Of a stretch of DNA of 64,000 nt, positions 9,639 to 21,194 are shown piece after piece (the stretch's first letter is position 1; every line of letters begins with the position of its first letter). The stretch spans positions 2,680,371-2,744,370 of the forward strand of contig CP099988.1 of assembly GCA_024167805.1 (NCBI GenBank). The letters run 5' to 3'. Source of the stretch: Methanobacterium sp. ERen5. GTDB lineage: Archaea; Methanobacteriota; Methanobacteria; Methanobacteriales; Methanobacteriaceae. The notes below the pieces were generated by a model that was given only the letters and a program-made list of their open reading frames with translations, ran no database searches and had not been told where the DNA came from. The translations under genes were made by a program, and so were the position numbers.

Positions 9639-10907
9639 ATGGAAAATATAGATTATGTGGAACACATTCGACAATTTACCATAGAACATCAAAATTGGAT
9701 GAAAAATAGTATTAATTTAATTGCAAGTGAAAATATCACAAGCAAAGCTGTGAAAGAAGTGCTGGCATCTGATCTATCCCACAGATATGCTGAAGGTCTT
9801 CCAAATAAAAGATTTTACGAAGGATGTAAATTTATCGATGAAATAGAGAACCTAACTGTCCAACTTTCAAAGACTCTATTTAAAGCTGAACATGTAAATG
9901 TACAACCCACATCAGGAGTTGTTGCAAATTTAGCTTCATTCTTTGCCCTTACTAAACCCAATGATATACTAATGGCATTACGTGTTCCATATGGAGGACA
10001 TATAAGTCATGCAGAAGTAAGTGCAGCTGGAATCAGAGGATTAAAAATCCTTCCTCATCCATTTGATAATGAAACTATGAACATCGATGCAGATGCCATG
10101 AAAAAAGACATTTTACAGACTAAACCTAAACTAGTTCTATTAGGTGGTAGTTTGTTCCTATTCCCCCATCCAGTAGAAGAAGCAAGAGAAGCCGCAGATG
10201 AAGTTGGAGCCAAAGTCATGTACGATGGAGCTCATGTACTAGGTCTGATTGCTGGTGGAAAATTTCAAGATCCATTGAAAGAAGGTGCAGATTTGATGGT
10301 GGGTAGTACCCATAAAACATTACCAGGACCACAAGGAGGTATAATATTTGCAACCAGTGAACTGAAACAAACCATTGACACTGCAGTTTTTCCAGGAGTT
10401 GTGAGTAACCATCATCTACACCATGTTGCAGGCTTGGGAATTGCATGTGCAGAAATGCTAGAATTTGGAAAAGAATATGCTTCACAGACTATAAAAAATT
10501 CAAAAAAACTTGCAGAATGTTTATATGACTTAGATTTTAATGTACTTTGTCCAGATCTGGATTTTACAGAATCACATCAGTTGGTTATGGATATTAAATC
10601 AATGGGAAGTTCATCAGAAATATCCCAACGTCTAGAAAAAAACAACATTATAGTGAATAAAAATCTTCTCCCATGGGATGGAAAATCAGAAAGTAATGAA
10701 CCATCTGGAATCCGGCTCGGAACTCAGGAAATTACTAGGCGTGGCATTAAAGAGTCTGAAATGGAAGTTGTTGCTAATTTTATAAATGATGTGGTTGTTA
10801 ATGGGAAAAATGTTAAAAAAGATGCGATGGACTTCATGTCTGATTACACCACATTAAATTACAGCTTTAAACCTGACGAAGCTTACGAGTACATAAAATT
10901 TAATTGA
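9639..10907 (+). CDS. glyA: Serine hydroxymethyltransferase
   Basis: GlyA is the pyridoxal-phosphate enzyme that interconverts serine and glycine; in methanogens the one-carbon carrier is tetrahydromethanopterin. The 422-residue protein has the PLP lysine in [13 protein letters not shown] (near residue 228), the N-terminal L-I-A-S-E-N motif, and [15 protein letters not shown]. The ATG at 9639 was chosen over an in-frame GTG at 9630 because that GTG is part of the ribosome site AGGTGAT, four bases from the ATG. The gene is followed after 20 bases by an amino acid permease, which is likely in the same operon. Confidence 0.95.
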   Translation: MENIDYVEHIRQFTIEHQNWMKNSINLIASENITSKAVKEVLASDLSHRYAEGLPNKRFYEGCKFIDEIENLTVQLSKTLFKAEHVNVQPTSGVVANLASFFALTKPNDILMALRVPYGGHISHAEVSAAGIRGLKILPHPFDNETMNIDADAMKKDILQTKPKLVLLGGSLFLFPHPVEEAREAADEVGAKVMYDGAHVLGLIAGGKFQDPLKEGADLMVGSTHKTLPGPQGGIIFATSELKQTIDTAVFPGVVSNHHLHHVAGLGIACAEMLEFGKEYASQTIKNSKKLAECLYDLDFNVLCPDLDFTESHQLVMDIKSMGSSSEISQRLEKNNIIVNKNLLPWDGKSESNEPSGIRLGTQEITRRGIKESEMEVVANFINDVVVNGKNVKKDAMDFMSDYTTLNYSFKPDEAYEYIKFN

Positions 10908-10927
10908 ACATTAAAGTTTGTGAAAAG

Positions 10928-12303
10928 ATGGATCTCAAAAAAATTTACTCGTAAAAAAGGATATAAAAAAGTGTACTACTTGTGATTCAGGTTTATCCCT
11001 AACATTTGGGAGCGTAGGCTTGATCATATTAGGTGTTGGTGCAATTTTAGGTGCAGGTATTTTTGTTGTAACAGGTTTAGCAGCAGCTGTTGCGGGTCCA
11101 TCAATAATATTTTCTTTTTCTGCTGCAGCTGTTGTTTGTGTTATGGTTGCCCTTTGTTTTGCTGAGATGGCCAGTATTATCACTGTGACTGGTGGGAGTT
11201 ACACATATACTCAATTTTCATTAGGTGAGATCTGGGCTTGGATCGTTGGTTGGTCCGTGCTTTTACAGATTATAATAACCGGAGCAACGGTAGCAATTGG
11301 TTGGAGTTCATATATCACAGGGTTGCTGGATTCATTTAATATATGCCTTCCAAATTTAATATCACCATACATAACCATAATAAATTTACCTGCCTTAACT
11401 ATTGTAGCTTTGTTAACAGGAGTTGTATTGATGGGTGCAAGAAGCAGTAAACGTGTTAACAATGTGATTGTAATTATAAAACTTGCTGTGGTAATTATTT
11501 TTGTGTTAATGGGCCTAAAATACATTAACACTGCTAATTACATTCCATTCATGCCTTATGGCATAAATGGTGTACTCCAAGGTGCAGCCATGGTATTTTT
11601 TGCCTACCTTGGTTTTGAAGCGGTGGCAACTTCATCCGAAGAGGCCATAAATCCACAAAAATCCATTCCTAAAGGGATAATAGGTTCATTAGTCTTGTGT
11701 GCCGTATTATATATTTTAGTTGTTATTATAATGACTGGAATGGTTAAATATTCCGAATATTCAGGAGTTGCAGCTCCTGTTCAGTACGCATTGAATGCTG
11801 TTGGTGCCAATTGGATCATGACAATTGTTACCATTGGAATTATAGCAGGACTCACAACTGTCATTCTTGTAAATCTTTACATAATTCCCAGGGTAATATA
11901 TTCAATGAGTCGGGATGGACTGCTCCCTACCGCTTTGAGCCGTATAAGTAGTAGATATAAGGTTCCAATCATACCAATAATTATTTCTGGAGTTGTAATA
12001 GGAATTATAGCAAGTTTTGTGCCATTAGGTTCTGTTTTTGAACTTGCTAATATAGCAGCTTTAACAGCTTTTATCTTCGTGGCCATTGGAATAATCAACC
12101 TTAGAAGAACTTGTCCCGATGTACCAAGGAAGTTCAAATGTCCATTTGTACCAGCCCTGCCTTTAATAACAATTGTAATCTGTTTAGTACTGATTTTGGA
12201 ACTCAAAAGATCGACACTCCTATATTTTGGTATATGGACTATAGTTGGGTTAATAATTTATTTAGGGTACAAGGGTTATAAATCGAAACACACTGCTGAT
12301 TAA
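10928..12303 (+). CDS. APC-family amino acid permease, probable sequencing frameshift near the start
   Basis: This integral membrane amino acid/polyamine/organocation transporter has about 12 helices. Helix 1 carries G-V-G-A-I-L-G-A-G-I-F-V, the substrate-binding glycine motif of the family, and helix 6 region has F-F-A-Y-L-G-F-E-A-V-A. The longest intact frame begins inside the conserved N-terminal region at 11020. Adding one A to the A7 run at 10937-10943 extends it to an ATG at 10928, giving 458 residues and a normal cytoplasmic N-terminus. It lies 20 bases after glyA, so serine or glycine is a reasonable but unproven substrate. Confidence 0.85.
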
Positions 12304-12398
12304 TTACCTTAAATATATTAATCCCTTAAAAATTCATTACAATTAAATAGAATATCGAATGATTGTAATTATATTAAGCTTATGTCGGAGTATTTAGT

Positions 12399-13706
12399 AT
12401 GCAAAATATTAGAATTATCACTATTTTATTAGGGTTTATAATGTTAATTACCATTATCTTGGGTTCAAGTAGTGCAACTGTTGTAAAAAATCCATATATA
12501 ACTAGTTTAGATCCCTACCAGGGTTCTATTGATGTTCCTGCAAATAGTGCAATAAATGTGATTTTTAATGAAAATGTAACCCTTAGTAAGGGTCTGGTTG
12601 AACTTAAATCCAGTTCTAATTATTCTGTACCCATATCACTAACATTGAAAAAACAAAAGTTAAGAATAACTCCAAATTGCTTGTTAAAAAATGGAAAAAA
12701 ATATACGTTGTACATTCATAAGGGCAGTTTCAAGGATCGTGAAAACAATTTCAACAAGTTATTTACTTCCAGTTTCAGAGTATCATCAACACCTCCAACA
12801 TCATCAAAGGTTTATTTCCAAGTTTTATCTCCTGAAAAAACAGTTAATGGCACTAAAACATATTCTAAATATGCAGTATATCAAAAACCTGCATACAGTA
12901 CATACTGGAACAGATATCTATTTTATCACATCATGAATCCTGCTGTTAATGGAATTAATGGTCCCGAAGATGTTTATAGAATTTATAAGTTACAAAATAT
13001 CTTATCTAACTCAAACAATATTTTACCAATATCAATTCAAAGTACTGATCTCACAACACCCGGAAACTGGGAAAAAGCAGTTCAAATATCTGGAAATCCA
13101 TTGATGGGTGGTATGCACGGTTACGAAAAGGTTACCAGTATCTTTTATTATGGAGATGGCATCAAATTCATTCCAACAGAGAATTTAATAAATTCGTTCA
13201 ATAAACTTGAGATCGTCGAAACCTCTAATTTATTAAATCCTAAACATAATTCCCAAACCGTGGCCAAGACCGTGACAAAATATATCTGGAACGGTGCAAG
13301 TTTAACAATAGATACCAAGTATAGTTGGCTAGTTAATGCTAAAATTATCACTGCTTATGCAGCAATGTTTCCCACTAAAAATAGTAAAAATACCGCTTAC
13401 AGGGGACAGATAGTTGGAGAAAATGTTCAAAACTTCCATAAAGAAAATGATTTAAGGACAAATTCCGCTAAGGGCACAGTCTGGGATAACAATAACAATC
13501 TCCATATGAGTATGGAGGTATTAAACCCAATATCTGCCCTCAATTCTTATAAAACAAATGGTAATTCAAAACATGGAAAAACATGGTACAGACAATTTGG
13601 ATCCTACATTAAGTTATACATTACCCGAGTGCACAGTCCCCAATATGAAATTGTGACCAAAAAACAGTTTGGTACACTAAAACCATATACAACATATGGA
13701 ATGTAG
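12399..13706 (+). CDS. Secreted protein with an Ig-like (Big_5/SbsA type) domain
   Basis: The 435-residue protein begins with a hydrophobic signal sequence of about 25 residues ending near S-S-S-A-T. Residues about 30-130 resemble bacterial Ig-like Big_5 domains: N-P-Y-I-T-S-L-D-P at the start, I-N-V-I-F-N-E-N-V in the middle, and Y-T-L-Y-I-H-K-G-S-F-K-D near the end. The rest, about 300 residues rich in Asn, Ser, Thr and Tyr, was not recognised. It is probably exported and attached to, or held near, the pseudomurein wall. There are many N-x-S/T sites that could be glycosylated. It stands alone between the permease and the Fpg-like gene. A GGAG site precedes the ATG. Confidence 0.75.
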   Translation: MQNIRIITILLGFIMLITIILGSSSATVVKNPYITSLDPYQGSIDVPANSAINVIFNENVTLSKGLVELKSSSNYSVPISLTLKKQKLRITPNCLLKNGKKYTLYIHKGSFKDRENNFNKLFTSSFRVSSTPPTSSKVYFQVLSPEKTVNGTKTYSKYAVYQKPAYSTYWNRYLFYHIMNPAVNGINGPEDVYRIYKLQNILSNSNNILPISIQSTDLTTPGNWEKAVQISGNPLMGGMHGYEKVTSIFYYGDGIKFIPTENLINSFNKLEIVETSNLLNPKHNSQTVAKTVTKYIWNGASLTIDTKYSWLVNAKIITAYAAMFPTKNSKNTAYRGQIVGENVQNFHKENDLRTNSAKGTVWDNNNNLHMSMEVLNPISALNSYKTNGNSKHGKTWYRQFGSYIKLYITRVHSPQYEIVTKKQFGTLKPYTTYGM

Positions 13707-13869
13707 TTTAAAATTAAAATGAAATTAAATACAAAACTGGAAGCCCAAAAATAATACTCAAACTGCTAAGATAACTGTCGAATGGGCATATAGAAACATT
13801 AAACAAAACCTAAAATTCACAGAATACACACGAGGACATAAATAATAATATTGGAGATAGGGGGATTTT

Positions 13870-14685
13870 ATGGCAGAACTACCTGAAATTATGATATTAA
13901 CCCGACAGATATCCCATAAACTGGAAGGTAAAGAGTTTGAATCTGTGGAAATAATCCAAGAAAAAAGTTTAAACATGGAAAAAACAGATTTTATCGAGAA
14001 TATTCTCTCTAAAAAAGTTATCTGTGCATATAATCGGGGAAAATGGATATTTTTAGAGTTATCTGGAGATTCTAATCTTTTGTTGAATCTGGGAATGGGT
14101 GCAGATATTCTGTTTCATAATGCTGGGAAAGAATGGCCTGATAAGTATCAATGCCGCTTTCAATTTAATGATCAATCCGGATTTAGTTGCAAGTTCTGGT
14201 GGTTTGGTCACGTAGAATTTGTACCAAATGAAGATTTAAACCAACACAAACCAACCAAAGACATAGCTATTTCTCCCCTTGATACAAATTTCACAGAGGA
14301 ACATTTCACCAACTTAATTAAAGGACGATCCCAAATAAAAAACCTTATTTTAAACCAGAAAAAAATTGGAGGTATCGGAAACGTTTATATACATGATATC
14401 CTTTTTAAAGCTAAAATACACCCTCAGAGATTGGCAAATAGTTTAACATCACAAGAAATAAATGATATCTATAGAATAATGGTGGAAAATTTGAAAAACG
14501 CCCTAGATAAAGGTGGCCTGGCTTATGAAATGGATTTTTATGGAGTTAAAGAAGGATACACCATCGATGACTTTCTGGTAGCATATAAAGAAGGAGAACC
14601 ATGCCCTGTTTGCAGTGCCATCATTGAAAAGATAAAAACAGGTAGTACATCCTCTTATATCTGTCCACAGTGTCAGTGTCTGTAA
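13870..14685 (+). CDS. Fpg/MutM-Nei family DNA glycosylase homologue with altered catalytic residue
   Basis: The 271-residue protein has the complete architecture of formamidopyrimidine-DNA glycosylases: N-terminal beta sandwich, the helix-two-turn-helix motif around residue 166 ([10 protein letters not shown]), and a C-terminal zinc finger (C-P-x-C and C-P-x-C). The family starts M-P-E-L-P-E, and the proline, exposed after methionine removal, is the catalytic nucleophile. Here the start is M-A-E-L-P-E, so proline is replaced by alanine. The lysine of the G-K-W-I-F-L-E-L strand is kept, but the zinc-finger arginine seems to be threonine. Lesion binding could persist without normal base excision. 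A strong GGGGGAT site precedes the ATG. Confidence 0.85.
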   Translation: MAELPEIMILTRQISHKLEGKEFESVEIIQEKSLNMEKTDFIENILSKKVICAYNRGKWIFLELSGDSNLLLNLGMGADILFHNAGKEWPDKYQCRFQFNDQSGFSCKFWWFGHVEFVPNEDLNQHKPTKDIAISPLDTNFTEEHFTNLIKGRSQIKNLILNQKKIGGIGNVYIHDILFKAKIHPQRLANSLTSQEINDIYRIMVENLKNALDKGGLAYEMDFYGVKEGYTIDDFLVAYKEGEPCPVCSAIIEKIKTGSTSSYICPQCQCL

Positions 14686-14816
14686 AAGACTTTTTAATGG
14701 TCAAATGGTGATTTGTTATCACTATTGTCTTAATACCTCTTGGTTAGGGATGAATTCCTTCAATCTAAAAAAATATTAAGAAAGCAGATTTGACCTGTTT
14801 ATTACTTTCCACGAGC

Positions 14817-16870
14817 TTATTTAGTATATACGAGCCTAAGAGAGTTTAATATTACTGCGAGTGTGAGTCCCATGTCTCCAAATGTTACTGCCATCCACAA
14901 TGACACATAACCCAACACTGCAAGTACAGATAATGACACTTGAATTATGAGTGCAACAGAAACATTCTGTTTAACAACCGTCATAGTTTTTCTGCTTAGA
15001 TTCAGAAGGTAGTTGAGTTTACTAATATCATCGTGCATGAGTGCTATGTCTGCAGTTTCTATTGCAACATCCGAACCTGCGGCTCCCATGGCAATACCCA
15101 CATTAGATCTTGCAAGGGCTGGAGCATCATTCACTCCATCACCAACCATAGCAACTTTAATTCCTTTATTAAGATATTGTTCAATGATTTTTACTTTATC
15201 CTCAGGTAATAATTCGGCATAATACTCATCAAGACCTATATCATCGGTCACAGTTTTTGCAGTTTGTTCATTGTCCCCAGTGAGCATGACTGTTTTTATT
15301 CCGCTGGACTTCAGTTTTGATATGGTGTTTTTTGAAGCTACTCGCACCGTATCCCTCATACCAATCAAACCTAATATTTCAGTTTCATTAGCAACTAAAA
15401 TCGCTGTTTTTCCTTGATCTTCAAATTCCCGAATTGTTGTTTCTGAAAAGGTATATTCATTCCTAAATAAATTCTTTTTACCTAAGATATAGATTGTATT
15501 ATCGATGGTTCCTTTTATGCCATTTCCTGTGATGGACTTGAAGTCCTTTACTTCACTGAGCTTAACACCTTCACCTTCAACATAGCTACTTATGGCATTT
15601 GCTATGGGATGGTTTGAATTTGATTCTAATGAACCTGCAACCCTTAATATTTCAGCCTTCGAGTAATTGTTCATTGTTATTATATCGGTTAGCTCTAAAT
15701 TTCCCTGGGTTAATGTTCCGGTTTTATCAAACACCATGACCTTTATTTTGCTCATTTCTTCGACGTATCTTGAACCTTTTATTAAAACTCCGTTCTTGGT
15801 ACTTGCTGTTATCCCTGATACCATGGCAACAGGTGTTGATAATAGAAATGCACAAGGACAAGATATTATTAACAGTACCAGTGCTCTGTAAACCCATTCA
15901 TCAAGGAATTGTCCAAAGAATACCACCGGGATTATTGCAACTAAAGCTGCGAGTGCTACGACAGCAGGAGTGTAATATTTTGCCAGTTTATCAATGAAAT
16001 TTTCAGTATTTGACCTTTTTTCTGTGATTCTTTAACCAGCTTAACGATCTTTGATAGAACAGTTTGATCCGACTCCTTAGTGACCTCCATTTCAATGTAA
16101 CCCTCTTGATTCAAAGTTCCTGCAAAAATATCATCCCCAAGATCTTTGTTTACAGGCATACTTTCACCAGTAATTGCTGCTTGGTTTATTGAAGTTGAAC
16201 CCTTGATTACTTTCCCATCAATTGGGACTTTGTCTCCAGGTTTTACCACAAGAATGTCTCCTACTTTTACATCATGAACATGAATATTAGAGGTTATTCC
16301 ATCCTTTTTCAATGTTGCTGTTTCTGGTACCAATTTTAATAGGGATGCTATTGATTTTCGAGCCCTTTCTCCTGCATAGTTTTCGAGGTAGAGTGCTATG
16401 TAAAATAGGAATATTACAACTGCTCCTTCAGCCCCAGAACCTATTAAAAAGGAACCTAACACAGCTATAGTCATTAAAAAGTTCATGGTAAAATTTCCCT
16501 TAAAAAGAGCAATTATACCATTTTTTACCACATTGTATCCCGAGAGCAAAACCACAATTAGGAATAATGGTGTAGAAATTAACGATCCATACCCTGATAA
16601 GTCAAAGTACAGGGCTGCAAAGAGGAATATTCCCGATAGAGTTATGATTATAAGGGGTTTTCTATTCCATAACTGTTCCTTTTCTTCTAAAAGGTCTTCT
16701 TCACAACCACATCCACATGTTGGTCCAACGTTACAGCTATCATTCACATTGCAAGTTTCATCTTCGCAGCCACAGCCACAATTATCTAGATCATTGTTGT
16801 TGATTGATTCGTCGTTTGATTCACAGTTTTCATGATCGTGTTCTTGATCGTGTCTGTTATTCTTCGGCAT
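14817..16870 (-). CDS. Zn/Cd/Pb-transporting P1B-type ATPase, probable sequencing frameshift
   Basis: This heavy-metal exporter of the plasma membrane has the CPC motif in the transport helix (S-C-P-C-A-F), the phosphorylation motif D-K-T-G-T-L-T, the T-G-E-S phosphatase loop, the N-H-P-I-A motif and G-D-G-V-N-D-A-P. The CPC motif and conserved K near the end point to Zn(II), Cd(II) or Pb(II). The N-terminus is rich in His, Asp and Cys (H-D-Q-E-H-D-H and two C-G-C-G-C groups), a metal-binding tail instead of the usual ferredoxin-like domain. The frame breaks at the run of six T at 16016-16021; a seventh restores 684 residues. The ATG at 16870 overlaps the end of the ArsR gene by 14 bases, indicating a two-gene operon. 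Confidence 0.9.
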
Positions 16871-17228
16871 GTTCAAGCCCCATTTCAATAATTTTTTCTA
16901 CATGATCATCGGCAAGAGAATAGTATGCCATTTTACCTTCTTTTCTAAATTTTACCAGATTGTTCTGTCTTAATATCCTTAATTGATGGGATATTGTTGA
17001 TTGATTGGCTTCAAGTACTTCAGTTAGATCACAAACACATAATTCTCTCCTAAATAATGCTTGGAGTATTTTGAGCCTTGTGAGGTCTCCGAACACCTTA
17101 AATGTTTCTGATACTTTTAAAAGGATATCATCAGCTGGTAATTCCGATTTAACTTTCTTAACTGTGTATTCATGTTTGCATTCAATTTCACACATATCAT
17201 CCATTTTCATACTTGAATATATGCACAT
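16857..17228 (-). CDS. ArsR/SmtB-family metal-responsive repressor
   Basis: The 123-residue winged-helix protein has the ArsR core ([13 protein letters not shown]) with the metal-site motif E-L-C-V-C-D-L in helix 3 and the recognition helix [10 protein letters not shown]. The C-terminal D-D-H-V and E-H-A-E-E match the alpha-5 zinc site of SmtB/CzrA, so both a CadC-like thiolate site and an alpha-5 site may exist. It is co-transcribed with the P-type ATPase, which it very likely represses until Zn or Cd rises. The annotated ATG is directly after GGTGAT, an unusually short spacing; a start at the internal Met-Lys-Met is possible. Confidence 0.9.
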   Translation of the reverse strand: MCIYSSMKMDDMCEIECKHEYTVKKVKSELPADDILLKVSETFKVFGDLTRLKILQALFRRELCVCDLTEVLEANQSTISHQLRILRQNNLVKFRKEGKMAYYSLADDHVEKIIEMGLEHAEE

Positions 17229-17240
17229 ATCACCATATAT
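17216..17240 (-). promoter_or_regulatory. Candidate ArsR operator
   Basis: At the start of the ArsR gene the two arms ATATATG and CATATAT form an inverted repeat separated by about ten bases. ArsR-family operators are commonly imperfect repeats of this size that overlap the promoter or start. The assignment rests only on position and symmetry. Confidence 0.35.
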
Positions 17241-17372
17241 AAATTTGTCTATTATTTGGGTAAAGTTTAATATTTTGTATAAAATCTAAAACAAAATTAA
17301 TATTTAACAAAAAAACTGTAAGAAATATTTAAAAAAATAGTCATTAAAACCTTTAAAATTAAAATAAAAGGA

Positions 17373-18263
17373 TTATGTAAATTTATCTTGGAAATCTTCA
17401 ACATAATCTTTTTGTATCAAAGGTTTTACTGCTTCAACCATGTTTCCCATTATAAAGAAGAAGTCTTTATCCTTTTCAATCATTGCATCCATTATAGATT
17501 TTTCCATACCTTTCCTAGCTGTAATATCAGTCATTATTGATATGGCACCTATGTACTCCCCAGTCATCTTTTTAAGGGGACTTGTAGACATCAAGACCCA
17601 AAGGGGCGATCCATTATTCTTTATAAACTGTAATTCATAGGTTTGACCGACACGTCCCTTAGATTGCAGATGCTTTTTAAAAACTGCCTTGCAGTTCTTC
17701 TTGATGAAACTGAAAACATCTCTGTTTAAAAGTTCATCCATGTTGTAACCTAACATATCAGCCATTTGGCTATTAACATAATTTATCTCGTTTTTAGAGT
17801 TGATTAAAAACAGACCAGATTCAATTTTTTCAACCATAGCCCTATATTTTTCCTCACTCTCCCTAAGATCCATTTCTATTCTTTTTCTTTCTATTGAATA
17901 TTTTATGGACCTAGAAAGTAGTTGTTTATCGATATTACCCTTAACAAGATAATCCTGAGCACCTTCCCCAACAATGTTAATTGCAAGTTCTTCATCTAGA
18001 AGACCTGTTAAAATAATAATTGGCATTTTTGGAGCGTGACTGTTCATTATATTAAAAGTTTCAATTCCTCTGCTATCCGGAAGGTTTAGATCTAAAAGTA
18101 CGATGTCAAAATCTTCAATAACATGTTCGACGCTGTCTTCAAGCCTTTGAAAATGTATGAGTTCAAATTTATTTTTATATATTTCCTTCAACATCTCCCT
18201 TATTATGACAGCATCCCCGGGATTGTCCTCAACAAGTAAAATACGAATATTACCATCTCTCAT
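17373..18263 (-). CDS. Response regulator receiver with C-terminal PAS domain
   Basis: Residues 1-125 form a receiver domain with the acidic pair E-D-N near residue 13, the phospho-acceptor in L-L-D-L-N-L-P (near residue 58) and the conserved L-T-G and Y-L-V-K-G at the end. A PAS domain follows at about 135-250 (Y-R-A-M-V-E-K-I-E-S-G-L-F and D-I-T-A-R-K). There is no kinase or DNA-binding output domain, so it probably passes a signal by protein contact. It is the last gene of a three-gene signalling operon after another receiver and a PAS histidine kinase, separated by only six bases from the preceding receiver. Confidence 0.88.
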   Translation of the reverse strand: MRDGNIRILLVEDNPGDAVIIREMLKEIYKNKFELIHFQRLEDSVEHVIEDFDIVLLDLNLPDSRGIETFNIMNSHAPKMPIIILTGLLDEELAINIVGEGAQDYLVKGNIDKQLLSRSIKYSIERKRIEMDLRESEEKYRAMVEKIESGLFLINSKNEINYVNSQMADMLGYNMDELLNRDVFSFIKKNCKAVFKKHLQSKGRVGQTYELQFIKNNGSPLWVLMSTSPLKKMTGEYIGAISIMTDITARKGMEKSIMDAMIEKDKDFFFIMGNMVEAVKPLIQKDYVEDFQDKFT

Positions 18264-18269
18264 ATTAAT

Positions 18270-18716
18270 TCACCTTGTGGGAAGTTTAACTATACTTAAC
18301 CAAAAGTTTTCTATTGACTTTACAACATTTATGAACTGATCAAGGTCTACTGGTTTGGTTATATAACAGTTTGCATTCATGTTGTAGGTTTCCCTTAAAT
18401 CATCCTCTGCATTGGATGTTGTCAAAATAACCACAGGAATACATTTCAACATATCACTATTTTTAATTTCCCTTAATACTTCACGCCCATCTTTTTTTGG
18501 TAGATTAAGATCTAATAGGATAAGGTCTGGAGAGAAATTATGGCCATTATTAGAATTTAAAATTTCCATAGCTGTTTCTCCGTCGTATGCAATTTCCATA
18601 GCATTGCATATATTAGCGTCCTTAAATACCTCTTGAATTAGTCTTACATCTCCAGGATTGTCTTCTACTAATAATATTTTGATTGGATCTGATACAACAT
18701 TTAATATGTTAACCAC
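18270..18716 (-). CDS. Single-domain response regulator (Rcp1-like)
   Basis: The 148-residue protein is a lone receiver domain: V-E-D-N-P-G-D near residue 17, phospho-acceptor in [14 protein letters not shown] in strand 4 and K-P-V-D in strand 5. This is the Rcp1-like class commonly paired with PAS histidine kinases that carry L-Q-L-L-Q-R-R-Y helices. It overlaps the kinase gene upstream by eight bases and is six bases from the next receiver-PAS gene, so the three are one operon and probably one phosphorelay. Confidence 0.9.
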   Translation of the reverse strand: MVNILNVVSDPIKILLVEDNPGDVRLIQEVFKDANICNAMEIAYDGETAMEILNSNNGHNFSPDLILLDLNLPKKDGREVLREIKNSDMLKCIPVVILTTSNAEDDLRETYNMNANCYITKPVDLDQFINVVKSIENFWLSIVKLPTR

Positions 18717-21017
18717 TCCTTATAGTGAAATAAAATTTAGTACCGTTAATTCTTTCTGTGTCAACCCAAATAGTTCCACCGTGCTTTTCTACGATTCTTT
18801 TTGAGATTGCCAACCCAATTCCGGTTCCATTGTATTCATACGAATCATGCAACCTTTTAAAAATTTTAAAAATTTGCTTATTATATTTAGAAGGTATTCC
18901 AATACCATTATCTTCCACAGAAAACATCCACTTATCACCCTCATTTATGGCTGAAATATGAATTTTTGGATTTTTTATGCTTCTGTAATTGATGGAATTG
19001 TTGATAAGGTTTTGAAACAATTGAATCATTTGGGTTTTGTCTGCCCTGATTTTAGGAAGTTTTCCACTGGTTATAACTGCGTCGTTTTCCTTTATTAAAA
19101 TTTCTAAATTAGTTTCAACAATATCCAAAACATCTTCAAAATCAACACATTTAAATTCATCTGATCGTGTGTTGATCTTTGAGTATTCAAGCAAGTCATC
19201 AATCAGCTCATGCAAATGTATTGCTCCATCCACAGCAAAATTAATGAAATCATCTGCATCTTCATCCAATTGATCTTTATACCTCCTTTGGAGCAGCTGT
19301 AAAAAACTGGTAATCACTCTGAGAGGTTCTTTCAGATCATGGGATGCTATGTAGGCGAACTGCTTAAGTTCTGAATTTGTGAGTTTTAACTGTCTAAGTG
19401 TTTCTTTTAACTCATTTTCTATCCTCACCCTTTGTGATATGTCATTAAAAATTACTGCAAACTGATTCTTTCTAGGCGAAAATGCAACAACATCATAATG
19501 TTTATCTAATGCACTGGAATATTCGTCAAAATGAATTGAAACATCTTCTAATGCTACTTTACCATAAATTTTAACCCAGTCAACAGTATCCTCATGAATA
19601 ACTTCTGATTCCAACTTTCCAATAATATTTTCCCTTTTAAAGCCTGTCAACTCTTCAAATGCAGGGTTAATATCTAAAAATATATAATCTACAGGCTCAC
19701 CATCAGAATCACATACAATTTCATGCAGTGCAAATCCTTCAGTCATCTTATTAAAAAGAGATCTATATCTATTTTCACTTCTTTTTAGTTCGTTTTGAGC
19801 AATAATTTTATCAGTTACATCATTAAAAGTAGTATAAACTTGGAAAGGCTTATCATCATCTCCAAAGAGTGGTACTGCATGTACACTCAACCATCTGTAA
19901 CCATTGGGAATTTTAAGTCCCATAATAACATCTTCAATTTCTTTACCAGTACTTAGAGCCAAAAATGATGGAAATTCTTCGTCTAAAAATTCTGATCCAT
20001 CTTCATGTACGGATTCTTGTACGATATCATGTGGTTTTCGACCTTGAATTTCAGCTAAACTGTACCCCAATATTTTTTCAGCCGCAAGGTTCATAGATGT
20101 AATTCTACCCGAAGAATCCTGATAAACAACTCCCTGACTCATGGTTTCAAAGAGTCTTCTATATTTTTGTTCACTTTTAATTATTTTCTCTTCAACACCC
20201 TTTAAATGAGTTATATCTCTACCTATGCCAAAAATTCCTAAAATAGAATCATCAAAACCCATGTATGGGCCTTTAGTCGTTATATAATTTCGAATCTCAC
20301 CTTCCCTTTCAGAATACAAACTTTCTTCATAGGTCAAAGTTTCAATGTTTTCAATTATCTCCTTATCTTCAGTGGTTATGATTTCTGCATCTTCCATTTG
20401 GTACAAGTCCCAATCATTTTTTCCAATAATTTCGGATATAGGTTTTCCCATTATTTCTGATGTAGCAGTGTTTACCATGATATAATTGCCACTTAAATTT
20501 TTTAGATAGATAGCATCATTGGTGTTTTCAACTATTGAATTTAAAATGTTGTAACTCCTTTTGAGTTTCTTTTCAGTATTCTTAGTAGCGGTCATATCCC
20601 TATTGATTGATATATGACCATTTACAACACCGTTGCCATTTGTAATGGTGACAATTTTAGAGCTTATGTAAAGTGGAAAGTTTTTTTGGTAAACTGAAGA
20701 AATTCATTTTCGTAGGATCCCTTTTCACTCAACATTTTAGAAGTATCTTGTTGCTCATTCCCAATAAGTTTGGTTCTTAAAACTGTTTTTGCAGTTTTTC
20801 CCAGAACTTCCGAAGATTTCCATCCATATATCTCTTCTGCAGCAGGGTTCCAATAGGATATTTTGAAATTTTCGTCCGTGATTATCACAGCATCCTTTAT
20901 AATAGAAAGCAATTCTATGTTGTAGGGCATTGAAACTTGTTGCTTTTCCCCCGCCCCGTTGTTTTTGTTGGCCCTTTCCTGAAAATCCGAGCTTAAGTTT
21001 TGTTTCATGATCTTCAT
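18709..21017 (-). CDS. Multi-PAS sensor histidine kinase, probable sequencing frameshift
   Basis: The kinase has four PAS domains in series, then a HisKA dimerisation domain with the phospho-histidine in A-S-H-D-L-K-E-P-L (about residue 560) and a HATPase domain with N-N-S-I-N-Y, D-N-G-I-G-I and G-T-G-I-G-L-A-I. No transmembrane segments are seen, so it senses a cytoplasmic signal. The frame is broken at a run of seven T at 20681-20687 on the plus strand; an eighth joins the first PAS domain to the rest and gives 769 residues. It heads the operon with two receiver genes. The signal sensed cannot be inferred. Confidence 0.88.
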
Positions 21018-21194
21018 TTCACCTTTAAACAGCCTTAATCAATCTACCACATAAAGATATGGACATGAAAGTATAACTAATTTTTCATCTAGCTATGGTA
21101 CTCGTGAATCAAATTATATGAATAGCTAAAATAATATAAGTGAAAATCCATAAGAACTGAAAATAATCTTAAAAAATAGTAATGCCTAATAAAA

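Noticed and set aside
10216..10485. Minus-strand frame over glyA
   Set aside because: Shadow of a well-supported gene; similar shadows occur over many genes.
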